Shown here: piece after piece, positions 12,468 through 22,540 of the stretch
Layout: each line of letters begins with the position of its first letter
How positions within the stretch are numbered: the stretch's first letter is position 1
DNA from: Omphiscola glabra
Taxonomy: Eukaryota > Mollusca > Gastropoda > Lymnaeidae
NCBI GenBank assembly: GCA_964017045.1
Contig: OZ024809.1
Coordinates: 24,923,618 to 24,987,617, forward strand
Direction of reading: 5' to 3'
Length of the DNA: 64,000 nucleotides
The notes under the pieces: generated by a model
Database searches by the model: none
Told to the model about the DNA's origin: nothing
Seen by the model: the letters and a program-made list of their open reading frames with translations, nothing else
Made by a program: the position numbers and the translations under genes

Positions 12468-14410
12468 TCTTCTTCTTCTTCTTCTATGTATTAAGAACCC
12501 ACAATCAATATTGATCATTCTGACTCCTATGCATGTAGAGGGGATTTGCAATGTTTCTGTGTCTGGTGTTGATAAGGATATTTCACTGGTTGCAAGAGTT
12601 ACTTAGTGAGGGTATCATGCACAGGGGGGTTGGGTGGCCTGAGGCAATAGACGTAAATGAGTGAAGTGTTGTCGCCTCAAATGTTCCCTTTGAAAGCTTG
12701 TTCCAGTCCCTGATTGTCTTTGGTTGGAATGAGCAGGTCCTATACTGGCTTCTTGCTGTTATGAGCCGGGACTGCCTGTCATGGCCTCGTCGCTGTCTAT
12801 GTTTGAGAGAGTCGAGTTTCTGTTTAATGTCAGAGCAGTGGACTAGCCCATTATTTATCTTGGACAGCCTGGATAGTCGTCGTTCCTTCAATAGTGACCA
12901 GCCCAGTGTTTCCAGCATGCTGCCAACACTAGAGGTATTCCTGTAGCGGTTCAGGACAAAGCGTGCTGCCCGTCGCTGTACTTGTCGTAGCTGCCAAACT
13001 TGACGATGCTCTTCTGGGTAAACGGGTCCCAGACTGAAGATGCATAATCTAAAAGCGGCCGGACAAAAGCTTTATATGCTCCTTCTTTCACACTGGAGTT
13101 GCTGATCTTTAGATTATGCCGTAAGAACCCCACGGTCTTGTTGCCTGGTTGCACACATTGTTAATATGCTCCTCCCAGCTGACCTCTCTTTGAATATTAA
13201 CACCCAGGTATCTTACGGAGGAAACTGGCTCAAGTAAATGGCCCTGCAAATTCGTAGTCATATTGTAGAGGAATACAACTTCTAGAGACTGACAGTGTCT
13301 GGCACTTGGCAGGATGAAATTCCATGTCCCAGCTTATCCCACTCAGATAACCGATTGAGATCCTGTTGTAGCTGGTCCTGGTCAGATCTTTTGGCGATCG
13401 TTTTATACACCGCTGTGTCATCTGCGAGCAGTCTTGCTTGTGAGGTCAGTTTCTCGGGTAGGTCATTGATATATGCTAGGAACAAACAGGGGCCTAGCAC
13501 CGAACCCTGGGGGACCTCTGACTTAACACTGACAAAGGAGGACCTTTTACTGTCCACCACTAAGTCTTCTACAAATTCAAGGAACTGGGTGTCACATGAT
13601 CTATTGACTCTGAAGCCACGTTAACAGTCATTGATTATATTTTTGCTTTCCAGATGCTTCATGACTGCGCTTACGATAATGTGCTCCAACAGTTTGAATA
13701 CTACGCTGGTGACGGATATCGGACGATAGTTGGCAGGGTCGGAATGCTCCCCTTTCTTGTAGATTGGACTGACATGCGCTGTTCTCCAGTCTGCTGGAAC
13801 ATTGCCTATGCACAGTGACGATTGGAAAATGATTGTCAGTGCCTGAGCGATTTCTTTGGCTAATTATTTGAACTCGTGGTTTGATATTGACAGGACCACG
13901 TGATTTGTAGGGGTTAATGGTTGAAAGGAGGTCAAGCACACTTTTCACTGAAATCTGGATATCTTTCATGACGGGGTAGGCTGTGTTGGTCTTTAGAAGG
14001 AACTCAGCCTCTGAGTACTCTCTACCCTCACCAAAGACCGGTTGGAACTGCTGATTGAGAGTGTCAGCCTGTCCTTTTTGTCAGATATCAAATGGCCATC
14101 CCACCTAAGGGGGGAAACTCCAGCGTTTGAGGACATTTGGTGCTTCACATAGCACCAGAAGCGCTGTTCTTGACACACTTGGTCGGAGAGTTTTCCTCTC
14201 AGAAGATGCCGCTCAGGTAGTTCCAGTACGATCTGCGCAGTAAGCGTTGGATCGTTCGGTGGATTCTCTGTACATCCTCTCTCAGCTCAACCGAGCCATT
14301 TTTCTTCAATCGTTTGTATTGGCGGTCTCTCCTGTGGATGAGCCTACGAATTTCAGCCATGACTCATGGTTGATTTATCTTAGGTTCAGTGTTCCAGAAA
14401 TATCGCTTTT
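12468..14410 (-). mobile_element. LINE family B, 5'-truncated, decayed
   Basis: A minus-strand non-LTR retrotransposon. Its 3' end (left side) finishes in a GAA-type tail, read as TCTTCTTCTTCTT on the plus strand at 12470-12484. Just before the tail is an inverted-repeat motif (CAATCAATATTGATC on the plus strand). The same 3' end recurs at 19948-20020 and 25916-26075, which defines the family. The 5' limit near 14410 is where coding similarity fades. Confidence 0.85.
12583..14400 (-). pseudogene. LINE family B reverse transcriptase, multiply frameshifted
   Basis: RT pieces lie in order on the minus strand across several frames. An RT linker region at about 14000-14390 includes GVSPLRWDGHLISD. 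Finger motifs lie at 13628-13969. At 13282-13560 are EVPQGSVLGPCLFLAYINDL and the catalytic LADDTAVYKTI, where Leu replaces the usual Phe of FADD. The thumb and C-terminal part follows at 12951-13154 (FVRPLLDYASSVWDP) and 12583-12918 (CSFQPKTIRDWNKL). At least four frameshifts separate the pieces, so it cannot be translated whole. It resembles CR1/Jockey-group RTs but is clearly distinct in sequence from family A. No endonuclease is left. Confidence 0.9.
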
Positions 14411-14814
14411 TTTTCAAACTTTCTCGGATTAAAAAAAAATAATTAGACTGCCAAAACTACAAGTTTGAGGCATAGCTGTTTACATTTATTCGATTTTGAT
14501 CATCCTTACGCTCTGGACGATAAATTAGATTACTGTTGTTATTGACCTATATGCACCAACTACCATCGTGTGTGATCCTAATTAAAGAGCACTAGATAAA
14601 CGCATTTTTTCTGTACAGATATTACAGACACTGTATTTAATTGTTGTACAGCATGTGACGTAACGATGCCGCCAGTGGGAAGTAAACAATGTCATTTGGT
14701 GAACGTATCCAATTTTTTACCTAAAGAGGTGTGCGAGCGGAGAGAATGAATTTAAAAAAAATTAAATTGAATAAGTTTGTTATGATCTAGGTTCACTTTT
14801 TTGTAAAACATAGT
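14411..14814. other. No gene recognised
   Basis: AT-rich, no repeats or domains seen. Confidence 0.5.
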
Positions 14815-15392
14815 AGCTTGCCTAGGGTGCCGCAAACGTGCTTGCCTGGGATGCCGCCTACGTGCTTGCCTGGGGTGCCACATTCTAGTTTGCCTAGGGT
14901 GCCGTCTACGTGCTTGTCTGGGGTGCCGCCTACGTGCTTGTCTGGGGAGCCACCTACGTGATTGCCTGGGATGCCGCCTACGTGCTTGCCTGGAGTGCCA
15001 CCTTCTAGTTTGCCTGGGTTGCCGTCTACGTGCTTGTCTGGGGTGCCACCTACGCGCTTGTCTGGGGTGCCTTCTACGTGCTTGACTGGGATACCACCTA
15101 CTAGCTTGCCTGGGGTGCCACCTTCTAGCTTGCCTGGGGTGCCACCTTCTAGCTTGCCTTGGGTGCTCCTTCTAGCTTGCCTGGGGTGCCGCCTACGTGC
15201 TTGCCTGGATTGCCGCCTACGTGCTTGCCTGGGGTGCCACTTTCTAGCTTGTCTTGGGTACCGCCTACGTGCTTGCCTGGGGTGCCACTTACTAGCTTGC
15301 CTGGGGTGCCACCTACTAGCTTGCCTGGAGTGCCGCCTGCATGCTTGCCTGGGTTGCCACCTACTAGCTTGCCTGGGGTGCCGCCTACTTTT
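14815..15392. repeat. Minisatellite, 24-bp unit, about 24 copies
   Basis: The unit begins CTTGCCTGGGGTGCCGCCTA, with CGTG or CTAG variants at the end. Because 24 is a multiple of 3, frames stay open on both strands: 226 codons on minus (GGTPGK repeats, collagen-like in look) and 168 on plus (LPGVPPT repeats). The minus frame slips where one unit is shorter (about 15150-15175). No signal peptide, flanking domain or promoter supports a gene. Confidence 0.95.
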
Positions 15393-15975
15393 TCCAACGT
15401 GTCTTGGTTCCAAAATCATGTTTGTTGTTTCTAAACAAGATGCCAGTAGGTTAATTAGAGCTGCATAAAACATAATATAGTAAATACATTAAAATGTATA
15501 CTTTTGCTTTGAATAATTTCTTTCCTCCAAATTTACTGTGACGTCATTCAGTTCATGTTCACTTGGCCACATTTTTACAACCCCTAATGTTTTAAAGGCG
15601 GAAATGGTGTGAACCAATCAATTCACTCTTCTCTCACCGTTGTCGTACACCATAGGCCTATGTTTTCATATCATCACATCATATTGATAGTCTCATACAA
15701 AAATTCTTTAAAATGTATTGGTTTAGGAAGGACCTGAAAAGTTAGAGTTGTTAAATGTTGTTTTTGAAATAATATAACTTGAAAACTATTTTAACTACTT
15801 TAGTACCTTTGTTTTCCATATATTTCTCTGTAACTACGCAAACAATTTTTAAAGAGTTATAAGATTCGATGTTTGTTTCTTATTACTCAACAATTACATT
15901 TGTGTTACAGATTTCAGCGTATTTTTTAACTATCTCTTTTGAAAAAATACTTTTGGTTATATCTATGCATTAGAG
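15393..15975. other. No gene recognised
   Basis: AT-rich single-copy-looking sequence without coding signature. Confidence 0.5.
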
Positions 15976-16203
15976 CAGCCTTGCACAACATACGGCCCGC
16001 GGGCCGCATGTGGCCCACCAGAACCCACTTATCGGCCCGCGAAGTAACGAAATATTCTTTATTCTTATTATTTTCTTAATAGCTTACCACCCTGTCCTAT
16101 TTTCTTTTGGCTCGCACAAGTCCTGTCCTATTTTCTTTTGGCCCGTAAATGTTTTTTCATAAAGTTTCACGATCCACCCTACATTTTTAGTTGTACAGGC
16201 CTG
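15976..16203. mobile_element. hAT MITE with imperfect 8-bp target duplication
   Basis: The left end CAGCCTTGCACAAC and right end GTTGTACAGGCCTG are inverted repeats matching at 11 of 14 positions. The left end runs on into ACGGCCCGCGGGCCGCATG, typical of short hAT elements. The flanking 8 bases are CATTAGAG on the left and GCTTAGAG on the right, with the last six identical, as expected of an aged hAT target duplication. The 228-bp interior is non-coding and includes a repeated CCTGTCCTATTTTCTTTTGG. It would need a transposase supplied elsewhere. Confidence 0.75.
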
Positions 16204-16271
16204 GCTTAGAGGAAAAATAAACAAATTATGACGTAAATTTATATGGCAATACTTTATGTACTTTATTTTAA

Positions 16272-16390
16272 AAGTCTCGTATTCTTAAATGATCAAGACG
16301 CAACAATTTATTTGTCTCTAATACTTAAATGATCAAGACGCAACAACTTATTTGTCTCTAATACTTAAATGATCAAGACGCAACAATGTA
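16272..16390. repeat. Tandem repeat, 40-bp unit, 3 copies
   Basis: Copies share CTTAAATGATCAAGACGCAA. The last two are almost identical. Confidence 0.95.
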
Positions 16391-16841
16391 TGTGGATTTA
16401 GAAAAAAGCAAAGCGCAACGTTAATAAAAATAATTTAAAACATCACAGTGACGTCACAGACAGCTATTGGAGGAAAATCGTGTTTAGGAATGATAAAATC
16501 GCCCTTTGACCTGAAATTATGCGGGTTATGAAAGAAGGCTCAGACGTTGATCGCGTGATCTGATGTACGTTCCAAATTGACTCCCCGAGGCATGAGAGGG
16601 GAGTTTTAAGAGGGTGGGGGGGCGCGTAGATCAACTATAGGACGTAAAAGACTTGTAAATTTGGGGTGAGGAAGTTAAAATAGTATCATTGGAATTCAAA
16701 GTCAAAAGTAATACGCCATTTATATTCACTGTAAAGTGTTGTTTTACATATTTTTAGGGTAGTTTACTGCCCCAACTACAATGTATAAATGAAATATAAG
16801 AACAAGGTATGCTGAACTTGAGTTAATAGACAGAACAAAAG

Positions 16842-16878
16842 ATTTGGATGTTTTGGCTTATAACCTTCACCAGCAAAC
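16842..16878 (-). ncRNA. Degenerate hammerhead motif in the opposite arm
   Basis: Same 37-base layout on the minus strand, but the core reads CTGGTGA instead of CTGATGA, AAAAC instead of GAAAC, and ATC at the cleavage site. Two invariant core bases are changed, so this copy is probably inactive. Confidence 0.5.
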
Positions 16879-17074
16879 AAGACAAGAGGAAGTATGACAA
16901 GTAAAAGAGATACGTAAAAAACTTTAGAGCTTTCCTTTTGTTGCCGGAAGTAGGATTACAGAACTTAAACAATAAAAATATTGGTACAGTGAACAATATA
17001 CGAATTATAAAATAAGGTAGATAATTTTAACTTGTTTACGTATCTCTGTTACTTTCCATACTTCTTTCTGTCTT

Positions 17075-17111
17075 GTTTGCTGATGAAGGCTCTAAGCCGA
17101 AACGTCCAAAT
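17075..17111 (+). ncRNA. Hammerhead ribozyme motif (type I, minimal stem III)
   Basis: The conserved core is intact. CTGATGA (17080-17086) is followed by an extra A, stem II GGC/GCC with a TCTAA loop (17088-17098), then GAAAC (17099-17103) and GTC (17104-17106), with predicted cleavage after that C. Stem I is GTTTG (17075-17079) with CAAAT (17107-17111), five pairs including one G-U. Stem III is only A-U and C-G, the very short form described for Penelope-like hammerheads, which are thought to act as dimers. Self-cleavage is inferred, not shown. Confidence 0.65.
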
Positions 17112-17172
17112 CTGTTGTCCTGTCTATTAACTCAAGTACAGCACAACTTGTTCTTATATTTCTTTTACACAA

Positions 17173-18098
17173 CTTTAATGCAGTACATCAATTATTACTA
17201 TGTATAAACCGCGCGTTTATTTGGTAAACATATCTTTGTTTTAATTCCATAGCCACCGGCCCTACACAAAACACATCACTCTGATTTTACCAAAGCTCCA
17301 TATCAAGCAATATTTGAAGCTATCATTCCTCCCAAACCATTTCTCTTTAAAAATTGGTTTCAGTTTATATCACTTCAGCAGTCTTGAGATTTCAAAATCG
17401 GGTGGTGGTTTTTCTCTCCATGCGTAAGATAGAGGATTTAATAGCATAAAAACCTATAGATAGAGTTCACTCTATGGGACGCCCGAGTGTAGGGCTTCAT
17501 TTCTTAATCCAAATTCCTTGAATCTACGCAGGAAACATCTTTCTCTCGCTCTTGTCCATCCACCAAGGGGCCATTTCCTTTTCATACTTCCCACCGCCAG
17601 CATCTTTCTCTTGCTCCCGTACGTCGACGTAGAAGACCATTCCCTTTTTCGCTTGTTTGCGCACCCTCTCACAAAACATATTTTATTCTCTCTTTCATTC
17701 AGCCCACAAACTCTGCCCCTGAGAGTATATTCTCTGAGAGGTTTATCAATCTTGTTGTTGGCTCAGTCCGGTCCTATACCGTGACCCCGCTCCGCGACCC
17801 CACTCCACGACCCCCAACCCCGCCTGCCACCCCTACCCGGACACTCGTCCACCTACTGTCCGGACGCCCTGCCACCCCCCATTTCTCCGAGTGATCGATA
17901 TTTGGATCAAGGTTTGATTTTAACCATTAGCACTTCCTGTAACTGCGATTTCCAAGACTTGGGGCCCCTAGTTATGTTCTCTTCATACCGTGCGGTCAGT
18001 CTGAAGACATCTTAAACGTTTGGGTAATGGGGTGACGGTTGTAACACTGACGTCAAATTATTTGACGTGTGCTTGATAGACTGCGGTGATCGTTCGGG
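17173..18098. other. No gene recognised; C-rich stretch at 17770-17880
   Basis: Overlapping open frames on both strands at 17472-17784 show no domain. A short CCC/GACCCC-rich tract follows. Nothing else is recognised. Confidence 0.5.
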
Positions 18099-18395
18099 TT
18101 TACTGTGGCGGACAGATGAATCTTTACTGTGACGGACAGTTGAATCTTCCCGCTGGCGGACATATGAAACTATACAGTGGTGACTATATGAATCTTTACT
18201 GTGGCGGACAGACGAATCTTTACTGTGGCGGACATATTAATCTTTATTGTGTGGATAGATGACTGTGGAGGACAGATGCATCTTTACTAAGGCAGGCAGA
18301 TGAATCTTTACTGTGACGGACGAATGAATGTTTACTGTGGCAGACGAATGAATGTTTACTGTGGCAGACGAATGAATGTTTACTGTGGCGGACGG
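18099..18395. repeat. Minisatellite, about 24-bp unit, about 12 degenerate copies
   Basis: The core is TTTACTGTGGCGGACAGATG with GAATC. The last copies have a GAATG and GCAGACG variant form. Confidence 0.9.
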
Positions 18396-18674
18396 AGGAA
18401 ATATCTGTGCTAATTAAAAAGTTCCCTTATAGAATGAGTCCCCTATATCAGTAATAATTAAAAAGTCCTCTGGAAAAGTTACTGAAGAGATCCTATTTTA
18501 TTTTAATTGATAACGGCCATATCTTTGGCATTATGTGATACCTTCTTTAATATGACATCTTTTAAAAGTTGTTTTTGTCTTTACATCATCTTTTGGGCTA
18601 TGACAAGCGTGAATATTAACTGAAAGTGTTAGGCCCCAAATGCAATGTTTACAAAAGTTATTATAAATGTGCTG

Positions 18675-18990
18675 TTACCCCACAGAATCCAGGCCGATTA
18701 ATTAGAGCCAAACAGTCACTTAACACTGACTTAACATCTGACAACCCCATGAGAAATTACACCCGAAACAATAACAAATGCTTCACTGTGCCTCGGAGTA
18801 ACACAGTGCAACATAAGCAGTCATTCTTTCCACGCACCATAATCGCTTGGAACAACCTGGACAATACCGCCGTGAACTCGACAACGATCGAAAGCTTCAA
18901 GGCCGCCCTGGCATCTGCTAGGAGCCGTTAGATTGGCAACATCACTTCCCCAACCGTTGCACATATGCCAGTTTATGGATGCAGAACCAG
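18675..18990 (+). mobile_element. LINE family A, strongly 5'-truncated second copy
   Basis: Aligns without gaps to 3327-3642 of the first copy with only a few substitutions. It encodes the last 85 or so residues of ORF2 (from PGRLIRAKQSLNTDL to the stop at 18929-18931), then the same 3' UTR and a short AACCAG tail. The near identity suggests fairly recent movement of this family. Confidence 0.95.
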
Positions 18991-19831
18991 AAAAGCGGCT
19001 TTAAAGGCTCTATAGGCTAGTAACAAATCTATAGAATTAAAAATGAGTCTGTATGAGATGTGCCAATTTGAAACAATTCAAGTAAAAAGACACTGTTGTT
19101 GGGACTCGAGTCCCACCAGAGGTCAAGCCTAATATTATAGTTGGTTGCAGTCATTGAAGAGTTTTTATTTGTCAAGGCTTCGTTAACGTTGTTCTTATAT
19201 TCAAACATTCCATACCCTTATTTCCAACTTCATTCATTAAACAGTTATTTTATCCTATACTTTCTTCTGTTGATTTAGTCGCAGTTTTCAAAACAGCAGA
19301 CAGTTGGCATTAGTCAACGAACGTAACCAATTCTACGAATTATGATGACCTTGACTGTGCCCTCTCCCCAAGACACGATTTCCTATGTGTCATCAGTGTC
19401 TGGGATGATAACGCCCTATGTGTCACCCGCCTCATTGCCTCATCTTTGTATATCCTTTACAGGCCCATGTGGGAATAGTACTGTAGCAGATCATATATTT
19501 AAATACTAACTTTGTTTCGGAAAATTATATTTTTGTTTTTTAAAGTAATACAAACAGGAAGTAGAGTGAATTATGGGAAGAGAATAGAGAATTATACAGT
19601 CAACAAGATGGTTGGATATTTTGGATCTCAGCTCTTGCTATGTCAATCCATTGAATCTAAGTATTTTACAGCATCTTAATGCTGTGTACAGATTAGAGAA
19701 AGTATATGAAGAATCACATCTTTTTGTCAGAGATGATATTTTACTATGTGCTCGTTACTTTTCAAATAAATGTCGTGATACAAATATAATGACTTCTCAA
19801 GTAAATTGTTTGGCTGCATGAAAACGTGGAT
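18991..19831. other. No gene recognised
   Basis: Contains a 69-codon open frame at 19612-19821 with no domain I know. It ends just before the LTR-like repeat and could be an unrelated or element-derived fragment. Confidence 0.4.
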
Positions 19832-20036
19832 ATCATGAAGTGTTATGAAAGATCGGCCTTACTAAACCAAACAGTGTAACAAGAAATACCATCATGAAGT
19901 GTTATGAAAGATCGGCCTTACTAAACCAAACAGTGTAACAAGAAATACCATCTAAATTAATAGGAGCTATAATGATCAATAAATTGATCTTGGGCCCTTA
20001 ATATATAGAAGAAGAAGAAACATTTATAACGTTACA
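19832..20036 (+). mobile_element. Left LTR-like repeat with internal duplication and LINE insertion
   Basis: Starts near TGTTATGAAAGATCGGCC (19841) and ends ATAACGTTACA (20036), matching the repeat at 22227-22293. A 59-bp block (19832-19890) is exactly repeated at 19891-19949. A family B LINE tail (19948-20020) interrupts the sequence between AACAAGAAA and GAAACATTTATAACG, which are nearly contiguous in the right-hand copy. TG...CA termini and the primer site beyond support an LTR. Boundaries are uncertain because GATATCATGAAG precedes both copies. Confidence 0.5.
19948..20020 (+). mobile_element. LINE family B 3' tail, nested in the LTR-like repeat
   Basis: Matches the minus-strand 3' end at 25916-26000: GGAGCTATAATGATCAATAA, then ATTGATC, GGGCCCTTAATA and a GAA tail. 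The GATCAAT/ATTGATC hairpin is conserved. Confidence 0.8.
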
Positions 20037-20038
20037 AA

Positions 20039-20050
20039 TGGTGTCAGAAG
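20039..20050 (+). promoter_or_regulatory. Candidate tRNA-Leu primer-binding site
   Basis: TGGTGTCAGAAG lies two bases after the LTR-like end. It is complementary to the 3' end of animal tRNA-Leu (…CTTCTGACA plus CCA), a primer used by several invertebrate Gypsy-type elements. The match stops after about 13 bases. Confidence 0.5.
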
Positions 20051-20949
20051 TTTTGAACTAAACTACACCTACATCAAATAAGTCAACGTAAATTTTCATT
20101 GAGAACTTATATGGTGAATAAACCTACACAAGACAGCTATTTTTAGAGCTTATTTAATAATTCGTTGAATCGGACCGGAAACAACTTTTCAATCGTAAAC
20201 AACACAGGATATTCTTCATGTCATCAAAAAGTGTAGCCTAGATTTATTCTTATCAGTCTATGAACGAAAAAAGGGAACTATTAAATTTCAATACGTGCAA
20301 GAAATATGAAGCTCAACAAAATCTAGTGAGTCTACAAGTGACAATTTCAATTAATAATACTACTACGAAGGATATCAAATTCAAGTAAACAGAAGTCAAC
20401 GCAAGAGAAGACCTATACATACTGGGGCTATATAGTAATATAGAAAGAAGTGAGCTGAGCTGACACAGAACGAAGTTATCAAGACATCACAGTGCATTTC
20501 CCCTGCAAAAATGGCACGGCGTCACATATTCTAGCATTCTTCACATGCTAAGATAGTACTACATATTAGTACTAAAAAATTGAAGTAATTCTAAAATTAC
20601 TCGCTATTTCATAAGAAAATCAAGTCTATTGTGTATATTTCGATTGGATCGGTGAATCAAGGTGAAGTAACATGTAGAATCTATGAACACAACTCTTCAA
20701 TAACAGATTAACAGTGAATTATAAATGTAACTATTAATAATATTGTGGTGTATATTATGCACAATTAACTGTAAAGTATATTATTCTAATTAAATTCATT
20801 ACCTGGATTATCAACACTGTCAAGGTAACGTGATGAGACACACACTCAAATCAAGAATACACAGAAAAAGACAAAGGAAAATAAGTTATAATCGTAATTA
20901 TAATAATTCCAGTTGATCACGTCACAATTTTCACATATTTGTTATTCGT
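20051..20949. other. Leader-like non-coding part of the LTR element
   Basis: AT-rich with no open frame of note. Its position between the primer site and the gag-like fragment suggests the internal region of the LTR element. Confidence 0.35.
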
Positions 20950-21280
20950 AATATTATTATTATTATTTGCTGTCTTATATAGCGCGGTACCCCAGCCTAG
21001 GGCTGGGCTCACCGCGCTGTACATAAAAATATTTTAAAAGAGACATAATCGTGACAATAACATAAAATACATGTATGTAATAAAGAACAGCTGTATAGAG
21101 ACAAAACAAAAACTAATGCATATTCACCTCATCCACACCAGAACTTTTACATGACAAGCCATGGACGACGACCAGCAGCAGCGTTTATCGGCCAGATGTG
21201 GGGAATCAGTCGGGGTAATAGAGTTTAAAGAGATGTGTTTTGAGTGCAGTTTTGAAGTCTGTGATAGTTGATATATAATC
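20950..21280 (-). mobile_element. LINE family C (L2-like) 3' end, copy 1
   Basis: The minus strand encodes TALKTHLFKLYYPD and a stop (21206-21208), then a 3' UTR with a strong hairpin and an AAT tail (20950-20966). The hairpin pairs AGCGCGGT (20981-20988) with ACCGCGCT (21011-21018) and CCCAGCC (20991) with GGCTGGG (21001). Related copies lie at 44398, 44972 and 58660. It is inserted inside the LTR element interior. Confidence 0.85.
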
Positions 21281-21943
21281 TGTAACATAGGGAGCCATAA
21301 TTTGTTCTCAGTGAACTTAATTTGATTAAGACATTTATAATTTAATTAAATTGTTTTTTTTCCGTTGACATTGAGATACTTTTATTGGTGTTCTTATAGG
21401 ATTCTTTGCATTATTATTTATTGGGGTGTTTCTCTTATAGAGGACTTAAGAGACGTCATATCTGTAATACATAGCCCAATTAATAATTTTGTCAAATAAT
21501 TAATGTTAGTTGTTAAGTTCTGTTTGTAAATTGTCTTATTTGTTGTATCAGTTAATAAATTTCATTGCATTAATGTATTGTCATTGTTATTCATATTGTA
21601 TCCTTCTGTCATAAAATCTTCTTCTATCTGTAGTTATAGTCAAAAGCATCACTTCTTTTGTATTGTTTGTATAAATATTATAGTCTAAATATCTGTATTG
21701 ATGTTGTTTTGTTTTTAAATTTATCATTAATTAATATTGTACTATAATTTGGCTATTTATATTTTTTGCTCATTATTACTAAACGTCTTAATATTATCAA
21801 ATTGACTACATATACTATTTTGATTACTGTAACATATTGATTGTGTCATTATTTTCTGACCAAACACATTTAGTGACAATTTTTTACTGAATTATCAACA
21901 GAAATAATTAAAAGTATAGTAGTCATAAACAAAATATTCCGAT
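21281..21943. other. No gene recognised (AT-rich)
   Basis: Very AT-rich sequence continuing the presumed LTR-element interior. Confidence 0.4.
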
Positions 21944-22192
21944 ATGGCAGAATATATGGAACAACTGAAAATAGCAGAACAGCTAGGGATAATCCAAGAA
22001 CAGCGTGCCGAATTTGTCACTCGAGAATTAAATAGAAACAGAGAAGAAAGACTAGCGGCTAGGAATGCATTCAAAGAAGAAAAAGAAAGAAAAGCAAATG
22101 ATAGAGAAAAAGAAAGAGAGGCACAATTAGAGATAAGGAGAATAGAAGGAGCTGACAAAGAAAGAGAAGCACAATTACAATTAGAAATTTAA
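21944..22192 (+). pseudogene. Gag-like N-terminal fragment of an LTR retrotransposon
   Basis: An 82-codon frame opening MAEYMEQLKIAEQLGIIQEQ. It is followed by a highly charged, Arg/Glu/Lys-rich stretch with strong helix and coiled-coil character (NREERLAARN, KEREAQLEIRR). This resembles the start of gag proteins in invertebrate Gypsy-type elements, where a short helical leader precedes a long REER/KEKE coiled coil. The frame ends at a stop only 35 bases before the right LTR-like repeat, so capsid, zinc knuckle and pol are missing. Either the element was internally deleted or it is a non-autonomous derivative. Family assignment is from sequence style, not a diagnostic motif. Confidence 0.45.
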
Positions 22193-22226
22193 AAAATAGA
22201 ATTAGAAACTGCCAGATATCATGAAG

Positions 22227-22293
22227 TGTTATGAAAGTTCGGCCTTACAAAACCAAACAGTGTAACAAGAAAAGAAACATTTATAACGTTACA
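22227..22293 (+). mobile_element. Right LTR-like repeat
   Basis: TGTTATGAAAGTTCGGCC to ATAACGTTACA, the same ends as the left copy but only 67 bp and without the LINE insertion. No polypurine tract stands before it and no target duplication is evident, so it may be deleted or rearranged. Confidence 0.45.
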
Positions 22294-22451
22294 CGTACAT
22301 TCTCGGTGTGATGCACATGGCGTCTTGGCCGTTAAGGACATATTGATCTGTAAGAAAGAAAAGTTCCAAATTGTATTTCTTAATGTCTCAAAGTGAATTC
22401 ACGTGCATAAAATATAATTAATCATATACAATTCTAACAATACCGCAAAAG

Positions 22452-22540
22452 CCGCTGATACCGCTGACACACATACCGCTGACACACATACCGCTGACAC
22501 ACATACCGCTGACACACATACCGCTGACACACATACCGCT
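22452..22540. repeat. Tandem repeat, 15-bp unit, about 6 copies
   Basis: The unit is CCGCTGACACACATA. Confidence 0.95.

Larger units (their letters stand above)
16781..17172. mobile_element. Penelope-like element terminal repeats, inverted pair
   Basis: The two arms, 16781-16922 and 17031-17172, are inverted copies of each other with about 108 bases between them. Shared blocks include GAAATATAAGAACAAG, CTTGAGTTAATAGACAG and AGAGATACGTAAA. Each arm carries a hammerhead-like core, which is known from terminal repeats of Penelope-like retroelements, where inverted terminal copies are also common. No reverse transcriptase or GIY-YIG domain is visible nearby, so only the terminal repeats remain. 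Class assignment is inferred from the hammerhead and the arrangement. Confidence 0.6.

Noticed and set aside
19612..19821. 69-codon plus-strand frame
   Set aside because: No recognisable domain; left as unassigned rather than called a gene.
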